This document shows, in pieces, positions 19,269-27,429 of a DNA stretch of 59,115 nucleotides. Source of the DNA: JAUREX01 sp964472135 (GTDB lineage Bacteria; Pseudomonadota; Alphaproteobacteria; Rhodobacterales; Rhodobacteraceae). The stretch is from assembly GCA_964472135.1 (NCBI GenBank), contig CAYYJB010000004.1, positions 1 through 59,115 of the forward strand, written 5' to 3'. The stretch's first letter is position 1; every line of letters begins with the position of its first letter. Both the position numbers and the translations under genes were made by a program. The notes under the pieces are model-generated. The model was not told the origin of the DNA and did not search any database. It worked only from the letters and a program-made list of their open reading frames with translations.

Positions 19269-20048
19269 TCAGGCCTCGAGGTCGATCCACGCCGGCACAT
19301 GGTCCGAGGGGCGCTCGGCGGCGCGCTCGGCGGCGTCCACCCCGGCATCGACCAGCCGATCCGCCGCCTGCGGCGAGAGGAGCAGATGATCGATCCGGAT
19401 GCCGTCATTGCGGGCAAAGGCGCCGGCCTGATAATCCCAGAAGGTATAGATCCCCGGCCCCGGGTGGCGCAGGCGCAGCGCGTCGCCATAGCCCAGATGC
19501 AGGATGCGGCGAAGCGCCGCGCGCGACGGGGCGAGCGCGAGCGCATCCGCCGCCCATGCCGCCGGGCGCGCGGCGTCAAGGTCAGCGGGGATCACGTTGT
19601 AATCCCCCGCGAGGACGACCGGCACCTCTTCGGCCAGCAGGTGCGCCGCGCGCGCCTGCATCCGCGCCATCCAGCCGAGCTTGTAGTCGTATTTCGGGCC
19701 CGGAGCGGGATTGCCGTTCGGCGCATAGAGGCAGACGAGGCGCAGAACGCGCGCGCCCTCGATCGTCGCCTCGATCCAGCGCGCCTGCTCGTCCGCCTCA
19801 TCGCCGGGCAGGCCGCGCACCACATCCGACATCGGCAACCGCGACAGGATCGCGACGCCGTTGAATCCCTTCTGGCCGAATGTCTCGACCCGATAGCCGA
19901 GATCCTCGATCGGCCCCCGCGGCACGCCCGCATCCTCGGATTTCAGTTCCTGCAGGCAGACGACATCGGGGCGGGCACGCGCCAGCCAGTCGGTCAGCCG
20001 CTCGATCCGCGCCTTGATGCCGTTGACGTTGTAGGTCGCGATCCGCAT
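19269..20048 (-). CDS. xthA: exodeoxyribonuclease III
   Basis: This 259-aa AP endonuclease/3'-5' exonuclease acts in base excision repair. It has the EEP-fold active site: N in MRIATYNVNGIKAR, the metal-binding glutamate in CLQELKS, YAPNGNP, the catalytic DYN in AGDYNVIP, and the C-terminal SDHVP histidine pair. Length matches the ExoIII family (about 260-270 aa). A promoter with a 16-nt spacer lies about 27 nt upstream. It diverges from the DMT transporter and is followed by the rpmJ promoter. Confidence 0.96.
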   Translation of the reverse strand: MRIATYNVNGIKARIERLTDWLARARPDVVCLQELKSEDAGVPRGPIEDLGYRVETFGQKGFNGVAILSRLPMSDVVRGLPGDEADEQARWIEATIEGARVLRLVCLYAPNGNPAPGPKYDYKLGWMARMQARAAHLLAEEVPVVLAGDYNVIPADLDAARPAAWAADALALAPSRAALRRILHLGYGDALRLRHPGPGIYTFWDYQAGAFARNDGIRIDHLLLSPQAADRLVDAGVDAAERAAERPSDHVPAWIDLEA

Positions 20049-20074
20049 GAAATGTCCCGCCCCGCTGCTCGCAC

Positions 20075-20102
20075 TTCATACCCCCCCTGCGGCGGCGTGC
20101 AA
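20075..20102 (-). promoter_or_regulatory. probable promoter of xthA
   Basis: On the minus strand, TTGCAC (20097-20102) and TATGAA (20075-20080) are separated by 16 nt, with the -10 ending 26 nt before the xthA ATG. Both hexamers are reasonable matches; the position fits a short leader. Confidence 0.5.
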
Positions 20103-20185
20103 ACCGCTTTCGCCCGTTGCATCCGACGGTGAAACGCGCTTGATGATGCCCGGCACGTCGCGGGTCGCGTGCAGGAGAGGGGTCG

Positions 20186-21115
20186 ATGCCGCCCACGTCG
20201 CAGGCGAACCGCACCATCGCGGCGGCAGGGGCGATCCTCGTCTATGCCGCGGCCGTGACATTCGCCGACAATTTCGTGCGCGTCATCGCCGAGCAGTCGA
20301 GCCTGTGGCAGTTCCATGCGATGCGCAGCGTGCTCGCGCTCGCCATGCTTGGCGTCGTCGCGCAAATCCTGGGCCTGCGCCTTCGGCCGCGCAACCCGGC
20401 CACATTCGCCGCCCGCAGTGTCGTGCATGGCGCGGCGTTGCTGATCTATTTCGGCTGCCTCGGGTTCATGAGCGTCGCCGAGGCGGTGGCGGGGCTTTTT
20501 ACCGCGCCGATCTTCGTGCTGCTCATCTCGCGCTTCGTGTATCGGCGGCGGCTTGGGGCGCTGCGCATCGGGGCGGCGCTGATCGGTTTCGGGGGGGTGA
20601 TGATCGTGCTTTTCCCCGACGGGTTCGTCGCACCCAATCCGGCCGCCCCGATCGCGGTGCTGGCGGGCGCGCTCTATGCCATGGGCAACATCGCGACGCG
20701 CGAGTGGTGCGCGGATGAAAGCGCCGCGACGCTGCTCGCGGGCTTTTTCGGCGCGCTCGGCATCGCGGGTGTCGCGGGCCTCGGGGTGCTGACGCTGTGG
20801 CCCGCGGCCGCCGTGCCGGGCGGTGCGGCGGGCTTCATCCTGCGCGGCTGGCAGGCACCCTCGGCCGAGGTCCTGCTCTGGACGACGGTCCAGGCGAGCG
20901 CCTCGCTCCTCGGCGTGGGGCTGATGGTGCGGGCCTATCAGATGGCCGAGGCGAGCAGGGTCGCGGTCTTCGAATACATGCTGCTGCCGGCTGCGGCGAT
21001 CTGGACCTATCTGATCTGGGGCAGCGCCATCACGCCCCTGGCGGCCTTCGGCATGGCCGTCATCATCGCGGCCGGCGCGCTGATGGCGCTCGGCCGCGAC
21101 CCGGCGGACCGCTAG
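20186..21115 (+). CDS. EamA/DMT superfamily transporter
   Basis: This 309-aa membrane protein has about ten hydrophobic segments in two EamA repeats, the usual drug/metabolite transporter layout. The first repeat includes FADNFVRVIAE and VAGLFTAPIFVLLISRFVYRRRLG; the second has MAEASRVAVFEYMLLPAAAIW near the end. The substrate cannot be inferred. It resembles the S-adenosylmethionine/cysteine-type exporters common in this family of bacteria, but that is only a general likeness. Its stop overlaps the aroQ stop on the other strand by 4 nt. Confidence 0.9.
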   Translation: MPPTSQANRTIAAAGAILVYAAAVTFADNFVRVIAEQSSLWQFHAMRSVLALAMLGVVAQILGLRLRPRNPATFAARSVVHGAALLIYFGCLGFMSVAEAVAGLFTAPIFVLLISRFVYRRRLGALRIGAALIGFGGVMIVLFPDGFVAPNPAAPIAVLAGALYAMGNIATREWCADESAATLLAGFFGALGIAGVAGLGVLTLWPAAAVPGGAAGFILRGWQAPSAEVLLWTTVQASASLLGVGLMVRAYQMAEASRVAVFEYMLLPAAAIWTYLIWGSAITPLAAFGMAVIIAAGALMALGRDPADR

Positions 21116-21549
21116 TCCAGAAGCTGCGCGATCCGGCGCAGCGCCGCGCGGTAGCCCTCGGTCCCGAGCCCCGCGATCACCCCCTCGGCGCGGGTCGAGA
21201 CGTAGGAATGATGGCGGAACGCCTCGCGCCGGTGGATGTTCGAGATGTGGACCTCGATCACCGGCCCCTCGAAGGCGTTCAGCGCATCGAGGATCGCGAC
21301 CGAGGTGTGGCTGTAGGCGCCGGGGTTGATGACGATCGCCGCCGCCTCGGCGCGGGCCTGCTGGATCCGATCGACGAGCGCGCCCTCGTGGTTCGACTGG
21401 AACGGCACGACCAGAAGGCCAAGCTCGCGCCCGAGCGCGACCGCCCCCGCCTCGATGTCGGCGAGGGTCTCGCGCCCGTAGACCTCGGGCTGGCGCTGCC
21501 CGAGGAGGTTGAGGTTCGGGCCGTTCAACAGATAGACGGTCGCGGTCAT
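21112..21549 (-). CDS. aroQ: 3-dehydroquinate dehydratase, type II
   Basis: This enzyme makes 3-dehydroshikimate in the shikimate pathway. The 145-aa type II signature is complete: LNGPNLNLLGQRQPEVYG with the catalytic tyrosine, SNHEG, INPGAYSHTSVAI, and EVHISNIHRREAFRHHS with the catalytic histidine. Another shikimate-pathway gene, aroC, lies about 4 kb away on the same strand but not in the same operon. Start ATG and length match the family. Confidence 0.97.
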   Translation of the reverse strand: MTATVYLLNGPNLNLLGQRQPEVYGRETLADIEAGAVALGRELGLLVVPFQSNHEGALVDRIQQARAEAAAIVINPGAYSHTSVAILDALNAFEGPVIEVHISNIHRREAFRHHSYVSTRAEGVIAGLGTEGYRAALRRIAQLLD

Positions 21550-21609
21550 CTTCTCACCTCGGGGGCACGGCTTGCGCCGGGCGGGGCGCTTTGCTAGGCG
21601 AAGGCGGGC

Positions 21610-21685
21610 GGGTGATTAGCTCAGTCGGTAGAGCGTCTCGTTTACACCGAGAATGTCGGCGGTTCGAGTCCGTCATCACCCACCA
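21610..21685 (+). tRNA. tRNA-Val (anticodon UAC)
   Basis: The 76-nt gene folds as a full cloverleaf. The acceptor stem is GGGTGAT/ATCACCC with discriminator A and an encoded CCA. The D arm is GCTC...GAGC. The anticodon stem is TCTCG/CGAGA with loop TTTACAC (anticodon at 21643-21645). The T arm is GGCGG/CCGTC with TTCGAGT. UAC reads GUA valine codons. Confidence 0.97.
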
Positions 21686-21690
21686 TCCCC

Positions 21691-22539
21691 TCAACTCGGG
21701 TCGTCGACGAAATGCTGGCGCTGCGTGCCGAGGCCCGCGATGCCAAGCTCCACAACATCACCCGCGCGCAGGAAGCGCGGCGGCTTCATCCCGAGCCCGA
21801 CGCCCGGCGGTGTCCCGGTCGAGATCACGTCGCCCGGCTCGAGGGTGAAGAACTCCGACAGATAGCTGACCAGATTCGCGACGCCATAGACCATCGTCCG
21901 GGTCGAGCCGCTCTGCATCGTCTGCCCGTTGACCTTGAGCCACATGGGCAGTTCCTGCGGATCGGCGACCTCGTCGCGGGTGACGAGCCAGGGCCCGATC
22001 GGCCCGAAGCGGTCGCAGCTCTTGCCCTTGGTCCACTGGCCCGAGCGTTCCATCTGATAGGCGCGCTCCGAGACGTCGTTGCAGACGGCATAGCCCGCGA
22101 CGCACGAGAGCGCCTCGGCCTGCGAGACGTATTTCGCGCGCCGGCCGATCACCACCGCCAACTCGACCTCCCAGTCGGTCTTGACCGACCCGCGCGGGAT
22201 CCAGACATCGTCGTCGGGGCCGCAGACCGCGCTTGTCGCCTTCATGAAGAAGATCGGCTCGGGCGGGACGGTCGCGCCCGTCTCGGCCGCGTGGTCAGAG
22301 AAGTTCAGCCCGATGCAGATGAACTTGCCGATGCCCGCGACGCAGGGCCCGATGCGCGTTCCCGCGGGAACGGCCGGCAGAGAGGCCGGCGCGAGGGCGG
22401 CGAGCCGGGCAAGGCCCGCATCCGACAGCACCTCGCCCGCGATGTCGGGCACGATGCCGCTCAGGTCCCGAATGGTGCCCGAAGCGTCGAGCATGCCGGG
22501 CCGCTCGTGCCCCGGGGGGCCGTGACGCAAAAGTTTCAT
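21691..22539 (-). CDS. fumarylacetoacetate hydrolase family protein
   Basis: This 282-aa FAH-fold enzyme has an N-terminal cap domain (MKLLRHGPPGHERPGML) and the catalytic FAH domain. Visible motifs are CIGLNFSDHAAE, the metal-binding DWEVELAVVIG, GYAVCNDVSERAYQ and STGTPPGVGLGMKPP. Close relatives are variously named ureidoglycolate lyase, 2-hydroxyhepta-2,4-diene-1,7-dioate isomerase or acylpyruvase; the sequence does not decide. A ureidoglycolate lyase role would fit purine breakdown beside xdhABC, but the two loci are 5 kb apart. The start is set by a strong GGAGG just before the ATG; the longer frame upstream is unlikely. It converges on tRNA-Val with 5 nt between. Confidence 0.9.
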   Translation of the reverse strand: MKLLRHGPPGHERPGMLDASGTIRDLSGIVPDIAGEVLSDAGLARLAALAPASLPAVPAGTRIGPCVAGIGKFICIGLNFSDHAAETGATVPPEPIFFMKATSAVCGPDDDVWIPRGSVKTDWEVELAVVIGRRAKYVSQAEALSCVAGYAVCNDVSERAYQMERSGQWTKGKSCDRFGPIGPWLVTRDEVADPQELPMWLKVNGQTMQSGSTRTMVYGVANLVSYLSEFFTLEPGDVISTGTPPGVGLGMKPPRFLRAGDVVELGIAGLGTQRQHFVDDPS

Positions 22540-22567
22540 GGCTGCTTCCTCCTTGCAGTCTGCGGCC

Positions 22568-22596
22568 TTGTTAGCGGGGGACGGGCGCTGCTTCAA
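22568..22596 (-). promoter_or_regulatory. probable promoter of the FAH-family gene
   Basis: On the minus strand, TTGAAG (22591-22596) and TAACAA (22568-22573) are spaced by 17 nt, about 29 nt upstream of the ATG. This gives a short leader carrying the GGAGG site. Confidence 0.5.
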
Positions 22597-22756
22597 CCGG
22601 GGCAAGGCGCGGAATAAGGCCGTTCTTCGCCCCTGCCCCGCGACGGGCGAACGGATGCCCGCCCCCTGCCCGCCCGGGCCGGACAGAATTCCGGCCTGCG
22701 CGCGGGACGGCGTGCCAGCGTTCCGGCTGGAAACGCCCACCGCAGGCGAACGGGGT

Positions 22757-22785
22757 TTGCCCGACGCGCGCGCCCGGCGTAAGAA
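22757..22785 (+). promoter_or_regulatory. probable promoter of metY
   Basis: TTGCCC (22757-22762) and TAAGAA (22780-22785) are separated by 17 nt. Transcription would start near 22792, leaving a leader of only about 26 nt. Such a leader is too short for a SAM-sensing riboswitch, and I see no SAM-II-like sequence upstream of metY. Confidence 0.4.
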
Positions 22786-22817
22786 AGGGGTCAATCTTCA
22801 CACGCGCGGAGGTCGCC

Positions 22818-24104
22818 ATGTCCCAGTCCTACGGTTTCGACACGCTCCAGATCCACGCCGGCGCCCGGCCCGACCCCGCGACGGGGGCGCGGCAGGTGCC
22901 GATCTACCAGACGACGGCCTATGTCTTTCGCAATGCCGACCACGCCGCCGCCCTCTTCAACCTGCAGGAGGTCGGCTACATCTATTCGCGCCTGACGAAC
23001 CCGACCGTGGCCGCGCTGGCCGAGCGGGTCGCGACGCTCGAGGGCGGGGCCGGGGCGGTCTGCTGCTCGTCGGGGCATGCGGCGCAGATCATGGCGCTCT
23101 TTCCGCTCATGGCGCCGGGCTGCAACGTGGTGGCCTCGACCCGGCTCTATGGCGGCACCGTCACCCAGCTGACCCAGACGATCCGCCGCTTCGGCTGGTC
23201 GGCTAAGTTCGTCGATTTCGACGATCTCGCGGCCCTCGATGCCGCGATCGACGGCAACACCCGCGCGGTCTTCTGCGAGTCGATCGCGAACCCGGGCGGC
23301 TACATCACCGACCTGCCCGCGGTCGCGGCGGTGGCGGACCGGCACGGGGTGCCGCTTGTCGTCGACAACACCTCGGCCACGCCGTGGCTCTGCCGCCCGA
23401 TCGAGCATGGCGCGACGATCGTCGTCCACTCGACGACGAAATACCTGACCGGCAACGGCACCGTCACGGGCGGCGTGATCGTCGATTCGGGCAAGTTCAA
23501 CTGGTCGGCGTCCGACAAGTTTCCCTCGCTCTCGGCGCCCGAGCCCGCCTATCACGGCCTGAAGTTCCACGAGACCTTCGGCGCGCTCGCCTTCACCTTC
23601 CACGGCATCGCGATCGGGCTGCGCGACCTTGGCATGACGATGAACCCGCAGGCGGCGCATTACACGCTCCTCGGGATCGAGACGCTCTCGCTGCGGATGC
23701 AGCGCCATGTCGAGAACGCCGAGAAGGTCGCGCGCTGGCTCGAGGCCGACCCGCGGGTGGAGTATGTAACCTATGCGGGGCTGCCGTCCTCGCCCTGGAA
23801 CCATCGCGTGGCGAAGATCTGCCCGCGGGGGGCGGGCGCGCTCTTCACCTTCGCGGTCAAGGGCGGGTATGAAGCCTGCGTCAAGCTCGTCGACAGCCTG
23901 AACCTCTTCAGCCATGTCGCGAACCTCGGCGACACGCGCTCGCTCATCATCCATTCGGCCTCGACGACGCACCGCCAGCTCTCGCCCGAACAGCAGAAGG
24001 CGGCGGGCGCGGCGCCGAACGTCGTGCGCGTCTCGATCGGGATCGAGGATCCGGCCGACATCATCGCCGACCTCGATCAGGCGCTCGCCAAGGCGACGGC
24101 CTGA
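22818..24104 (+). CDS. metY: O-acetylhomoserine (O-acetylserine) sulfhydrylase
   Basis: This 428-aa PLP enzyme of the Cys/Met-metabolism family makes homocysteine from O-acetylhomoserine and sulfide. The N-terminus is typical (FDTLQIHAGARPDPATGARQ). The PLP lysine lies in VVHSTTKYLTGNG near residue 210, and the ending includes HSASTTHRQLSPEQQ. The length and the insert after the PLP lysine (VIVDSGKFNW) fit MetY rather than the shorter MetB/MetC/MetZ. A GGAGG site precedes the ATG. It converges on the SIMPL gene, with stops 3 nt apart. Confidence 0.95.
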   Translation: MSQSYGFDTLQIHAGARPDPATGARQVPIYQTTAYVFRNADHAAALFNLQEVGYIYSRLTNPTVAALAERVATLEGGAGAVCCSSGHAAQIMALFPLMAPGCNVVASTRLYGGTVTQLTQTIRRFGWSAKFVDFDDLAALDAAIDGNTRAVFCESIANPGGYITDLPAVAAVADRHGVPLVVDNTSATPWLCRPIEHGATIVVHSTTKYLTGNGTVTGGVIVDSGKFNWSASDKFPSLSAPEPAYHGLKFHETFGALAFTFHGIAIGLRDLGMTMNPQAAHYTLLGIETLSLRMQRHVENAEKVARWLEADPRVEYVTYAGLPSSPWNHRVAKICPRGAGALFTFAVKGGYEACVKLVDSLNLFSHVANLGDTRSLIIHSASTTHRQLSPEQQKAAGAAPNVVRVSIGIEDPADIIADLDQALAKATA

Positions 24105-24107
24105 CCC

Positions 24108-24788
24108 TCAGGGCGGGCCGAGCGCAAAGACGATCCGGACCGTCGCGCCGATGGTGATCTGCCCCGGCGCGACGGGCATGGCGGCGGCTTCGGCAAAGCG
24201 AAGAACGGGATAATCCCTGCCCGCCGCGCCGCCACCCTCGGCGATCTCGAGGACGGGGCCGAGCGCGAGGCCCGCCGCCGCCGCGATCACCTCGGCGCGG
24301 CGGCGCGCGTCGGCCACCGCAGCGGCCCGCGCGCGATCCTCGAGCGGCGGTCGGTCGGCAAGATCGAAGGCGATGCCGCCGATCTCGGCCGCGCCCCCGG
24401 CAACCGCAAGATCAAGAAGCGCGCCGAGGCCCTCGAGGCGTCGCACCCGCACCGCGAACGTCGTGCCCGCCTCGTAGCCCTCGAGCCGCGGCGCGGCCCC
24501 CTCGGCATAGACCATCACCGGATCGAGGCGGATCGCGGCGGTCTGCACATCCTCGGCCGCGACACCCGCGGCCCCGAGGCGGTCGAGCACGGCGCGCGCG
24601 CGCCCCGCCGCCGCCGCAAGCGCCCCCTCGGCGGTCGCCTCGCGCGCGAGGATGCCGAGCGTGACGCGCGCCATGTCGGGCGCGACCTCGACCCGCCCCT
24701 CGCCGGTGACGGTCAGCCTTGGCGGCTCATCGGCCGCAAGCGGGACGGCAAGGGCGAGGAGAAGCGGCAGGATCAGGACGCGGCGCAT
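24108..24788 (-). CDS. SIMPL domain (DUF541) secreted protein
   Basis: This 226-aa protein has a Sec signal peptide (MRRVLILPLLLALAVPLAADE) and the SIMPL domain: LTVTGEGRVEVAPDMARVTLG at the start, and PVAPGQITIGATVRIVFAL at the end, the usual closing strand. SIMPL proteins form oligomeric periplasmic or surface assemblies; a molecular role is not settled for most. The start is the ATG before the signal peptide; the longer frame upstream overlaps aroC. It lies 62 nt downstream of aroC on the same strand and may be cotranscribed. Confidence 0.88.
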   Translation of the reverse strand: MRRVLILPLLLALAVPLAADEPPRLTVTGEGRVEVAPDMARVTLGILAREATAEGALAAAAGRARAVLDRLGAAGVAAEDVQTAAIRLDPVMVYAEGAAPRLEGYEAGTTFAVRVRRLEGLGALLDLAVAGGAAEIGGIAFDLADRPPLEDRARAAAVADARRRAEVIAAAAGLALGPVLEIAEGGGAAGRDYPVLRFAEAAAMPVAPGQITIGATVRIVFALGPP

Positions 24789-24850
24789 GGGCGACCTCGG
24801 GATGAAATGCGGCCCCACCCTGCCCGACCGGCGCCCGCCGGGCAACCCCT

Positions 24851-25951
24851 TCAGCCGATCGTGCCGCGCAGGCCCCCGGTCTGGCCGCGGTCGCGCAACA
24901 GGTGGTCGGCCAGCACGCAGGCCATCATCGCCTCGCCCACCGGCACGGCGCGGATGCCCACGCAGGGGTCGTGGCGGCCCTTTGTCACGATCTCGACCTC
25001 TTCGCCCGCGGCCGTGATCGTGCGGCGCGGCGTCAGGATCGAGGACGTCGGCTTGACGGCAAAGCGCACCACCACCGGCTGGCCGGTCGAGATGCCGCCA
25101 AGGATCCCGCCCGCGTGGTTCGAGAGGAACGCGGGGCCATCCGGACCCATGCGGATCTCGTCGGCGTTCGCGGTGCCCGTCAGGGTCGCCGCCGCCATGC
25201 CCGCCCCGATCTCGACCCCCTTGACGGCGTTGATCGACATCATCGCCGCCGCGAGGTCGGCGTCGAGCTTGCCATAGACCGGCGCGCCGAGGCCGGGCGG
25301 CACGCCCGTCGCCACCACCTCGATCACCGCGCCGACCGACTCGCCCGACTTGCGCAGTTGATCGAGCATCCCCGCCCAGCGCGCGGCGGCGGCGGCATCG
25401 GCGCACCAGAAGGGGTTGCGGTCGATTTCAGCCGCGTCATGGGCGGCGGGGTCGGCGGCATCCGCCCCCATCTGCACCATCGCGCCCCGGATCACGAGCC
25501 CGGGCGCGAGTGCCGCGAGCACGACCCGCGCCACCCCGCCCGCCGCGACCCGCGCTGCCGTCTCGCGCGCCGAGGACCGCCCGCCGCCCCGCGGATCGCG
25601 CAGCCCGTATTTGAGGTGATAGGCGATGTCGGCATGGCCGGGGCGGAAGCGGTCGGCGATGGCGCCGTAATCCTTGGAACGCTGGTCGGTGTTCTCGATC
25701 ATAAGGCTGATCGGCGTCCCCGTCGTGCGCCCCTCGTGCACGCCCGAGAGGATCCGCACCAGATCCTCCTCGCGCCGCTGGGTGGTGAAGCGGTTCTGCC
25801 CGGGCTTGCGCCGGTCGAGCCAGGGCTGGATGTCCTCGGCCCCGAGCGCGAGCCCCGGCGGGCAGCCGTCGACGACGCAGCCGAGCGCCGGCCCGTGGCT
25901 CTCGCCCCAGGTGGTGACGCGGAAGAGATGGCCGAAGCTGTTGTCGCTCAT
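24851..25951 (-). CDS. aroC: chorismate synthase
   Basis: Chorismate synthase converts EPSP to chorismate using reduced FMN, the last shikimate step. The 366-aa protein shows the three family signatures: GHLFRVTTWGESHGPALGCV at the N-terminus, GLRDPRGGGRSSARETAAR in the middle, and a third around KPTSSILTPRRTI and GRHDPCVGIRAVPV. Length is normal (about 360-370 aa). It is followed on the same strand by the SIMPL gene, and the MORN-repeat gene lies upstream on the same strand with 51 nt between. Confidence 0.97.
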   Translation of the reverse strand: MSDNSFGHLFRVTTWGESHGPALGCVVDGCPPGLALGAEDIQPWLDRRKPGQNRFTTQRREEDLVRILSGVHEGRTTGTPISLMIENTDQRSKDYGAIADRFRPGHADIAYHLKYGLRDPRGGGRSSARETAARVAAGGVARVVLAALAPGLVIRGAMVQMGADAADPAAHDAAEIDRNPFWCADAAAAARWAGMLDQLRKSGESVGAVIEVVATGVPPGLGAPVYGKLDADLAAAMMSINAVKGVEIGAGMAAATLTGTANADEIRMGPDGPAFLSNHAGGILGGISTGQPVVVRFAVKPTSSILTPRRTITAAGEEVEIVTKGRHDPCVGIRAVPVGEAMMACVLADHLLRDRGQTGGLRGTIG

Positions 25952-26002
25952 CCCGCCCCGCTACCCCGCCCCGCGCGCGGGATCAATGGGGGAGGTGGGG
26001 GG

Positions 26003-26389
26003 TCAGAACGGATAGGCGAAACGCCCGTCGATCCAGACGCCCTGCTGAAGGATGCGTCCGTCGGGATAATACATGGAGCCTCGCCCGTGCAGCCTGTCGT
26101 CGCGCCACTCCCCGACAAATTTCAGGCCCGGCGAGGTCAAAGTGCCCTGACCGTGCCGCTTGTCGTCGCGCCACTCTCCGACATACCTTGCCCCACTCGG
26201 CCAGGTGTAGGTGCCCTGTCCGCTCGGCTTGTCGTTGCGCCACTCCCCGACATAGATCGCGCCGTCATCAAAGGCGAAGCTGCCCGTGCACCCGGTCCAG
26301 ACGACCGAAATCTCCGGGCACGGCGGCAGGGCCGCTGCGGGCGTGGCGAGGAGGGCGAGGGTCGCGGCGAGAATGGCTGCGCGCGGCAT
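26003..26389 (-). CDS. secreted MORN-repeat protein
   Basis: This 128-aa protein has a signal peptide (MPRAAILAATLALLATPAAA) followed by a two-cysteine segment (CPEISVVWTGC) and three or four MORN repeats. The repeats are visible as YVGEWRNDKPSGQGTYTWP, YVGEWRDDKRHGQGTL, FVGEWRDDRLHGRGSMYY and a partial last one. MORN repeats form beta-hairpin rods and often mediate protein or lipid contacts. The secreted form and small size suggest a periplasmic scaffold, but the partner is unknown. It lies upstream of aroC on the same strand. Confidence 0.85.
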   Translation of the reverse strand: MPRAAILAATLALLATPAAALPPCPEISVVWTGCTGSFAFDDGAIYVGEWRNDKPSGQGTYTWPSGARYVGEWRDDKRHGQGTLTSPGLKFVGEWRDDRLHGRGSMYYPDGRILQQGVWIDGRFAYPF

Positions 26390-26822
26390 TGCCGGGTCCG
26401 GTGCTGAAATGCGCGCTCAGCATGGCGGCGGGGCGCGGTTTCGTCAAGCGCCGCCCGTGCGGACCGCGGAATGGAGACCTCTGGGACCGGGGGCCGGCAA
26501 GTGCCGCGATAACCTGACCGTTCATGCCCCCCGAAGGCGCCGCGGGAGGAGAGTGGGGTGCCAAGACATCACTTCCTGCTGAAAATCGGCAATAATCCTC
26601 AATCGTCGGAGGATTGGTGGCACGCAACAGTCGGTCCCATTCACGGCGCCACGCGGGGGTGTCCGCAAGGCGGCCGTTCCCACGTCCCATGCCGCCGACA
26701 GGCCGGAACGGTATCGTCGCCGGGCCTCCGGCAGGGTAACCCGATCAAACCAGCCCGGGCCCAGCCCCCGAAGGGGCTCATCTCGCGTTCTTGTTCGTGC
26801 CGCGTTGAGGCAGGCGAGGCGC
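26390..26822. other. 433-bp region without a supported gene
   Basis: This stretch lies between the MORN gene and tRNA-Arg. It holds only weak overlapping frames on both strands, none with family motifs or a good ribosome-binding site. One small hairpin, AGCCCC-UUCG-GGGGCT when read on the minus strand (26763-26778), lies about 45 nt after the tRNA-Arg 3' end and could be its terminator, though no U tract follows. Part of the stretch near 26555-26600 is less GC-rich than the surroundings. It may be the remnant of a lost gene. Confidence 0.5.
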
Positions 26823-26899
26823 TGGCGACCCCGGCAGGATTCGAACCTGCGACCATTCGCTTAGAAGGCGAGTGCTCTATCCGGCTGAGCTACGGGGCC
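26823..26899 (-). tRNA. tRNA-Arg (anticodon UCU)
   Basis: The 77-nt gene has acceptor GGCCCCG/CGGGGTC with one G-U pair, discriminator G and an encoded CCA. The anticodon stem is TCGCC-like with loop CTTCTAA, giving anticodon TCT. The T arm is GCAGG/CCTGC with TTCGAAT. Its 5' end overlaps the last ten bases of the upstream acetyltransferase gene on the same strand, so it may be processed from that transcript or use a promoter inside that gene. Confidence 0.97.
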
Positions 26900-27429
26900 G
26901 ATGGCGACGCTTGTGGGCCAGCGCCGCGCCCGTCGCAAGCCCCATCCGCGGGCGCAAGGTCGCGCGCCATGTAGACGCTGTTGGGATCCTCGCGATAGTC
27001 GGCGAAGGGCCCGCAGACCGCAAAGCCCGCGCGCGCATAGAGGCCGCGCGCGGCGGCGAAACCGGGCTGGCTGCCCGTCTCGAGCATGAGGCGCCCGAGG
27101 CCCAGCGCGCCGGCCTCGGCCACCAGATGGTCGAGCATCAGGCGCGACAGCCCCCTGCCCCGCCATTCGGCGAGGATGTGCATCGATTTCACCTCGCCCG
27201 CCGCCGCATCGAGCCGCTTCAGCGCCCCCATGCCGATGGGCGTGCCCGCCGCGCGCATCACGAAAAAGGCGATGCCGGGAGCGGCGAGCGCGCCCGCGTC
27301 GAGCATGTGGATGCTCTCGGGCGGGGTCTCGGCGTGCATGTCGGCGGTGTGGCGGGCCATCAGATGCCCGAGATCGGGGCCGAGCGGGCTTTCGCGCGCG
27401 ATCCGGATCGCGCCTGTCAGTGCGTCCAT
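26890..27429 (-). CDS. GNAT family N-acetyltransferase
   Basis: This 179-aa protein has the GNAT core: VKSMHILAEWRGRGLSRLML, with the acetyl-CoA loop in the WRGRGLS segment, then LGLGRLMLETGSQPGFAAARGLY and the ending strand FAVCGPFADY. The substrate is unknown; general relatives act on amino groups of small molecules or proteins. The TAG stop lies inside tRNA-Arg (its bases 8-10), and the last 15-20 residues are a low-complexity Gly/Ala/Pro/Ser tail, suggesting drift of the 3' end into the tRNA. Its start overlaps the NDUFS4-like gene by 13 nt. Confidence 0.88.
   Translation of the reverse strand: MDALTGAIRIARESPLGPDLGHLMARHTADMHAETPPESIHMLDAGALAAPGIAFFVMRAAGTPIGMGALKRLDAAAGEVKSMHILAEWRGRGLSRLMLDHLVAEAGALGLGRLMLETGSQPGFAAARGLYARAGFAVCGPFADYREDPNSVYMARDLAPADGACDGRGAGPQASPSAP

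Noticed and set aside
22540..22817. SAM-sensing riboswitch before metY
   Set aside because: The probable promoter leaves a leader of about 26 nt, and I find no SAM-II or similar conserved sequence between the promoter and the ATG.
26558..26974. Plus-strand open frame of 138 codons across tRNA-Arg
   Set aside because: Its middle part is the antisense of the tRNA, a familiar source of false proteins, and it has no ribosome-binding site or family motif.
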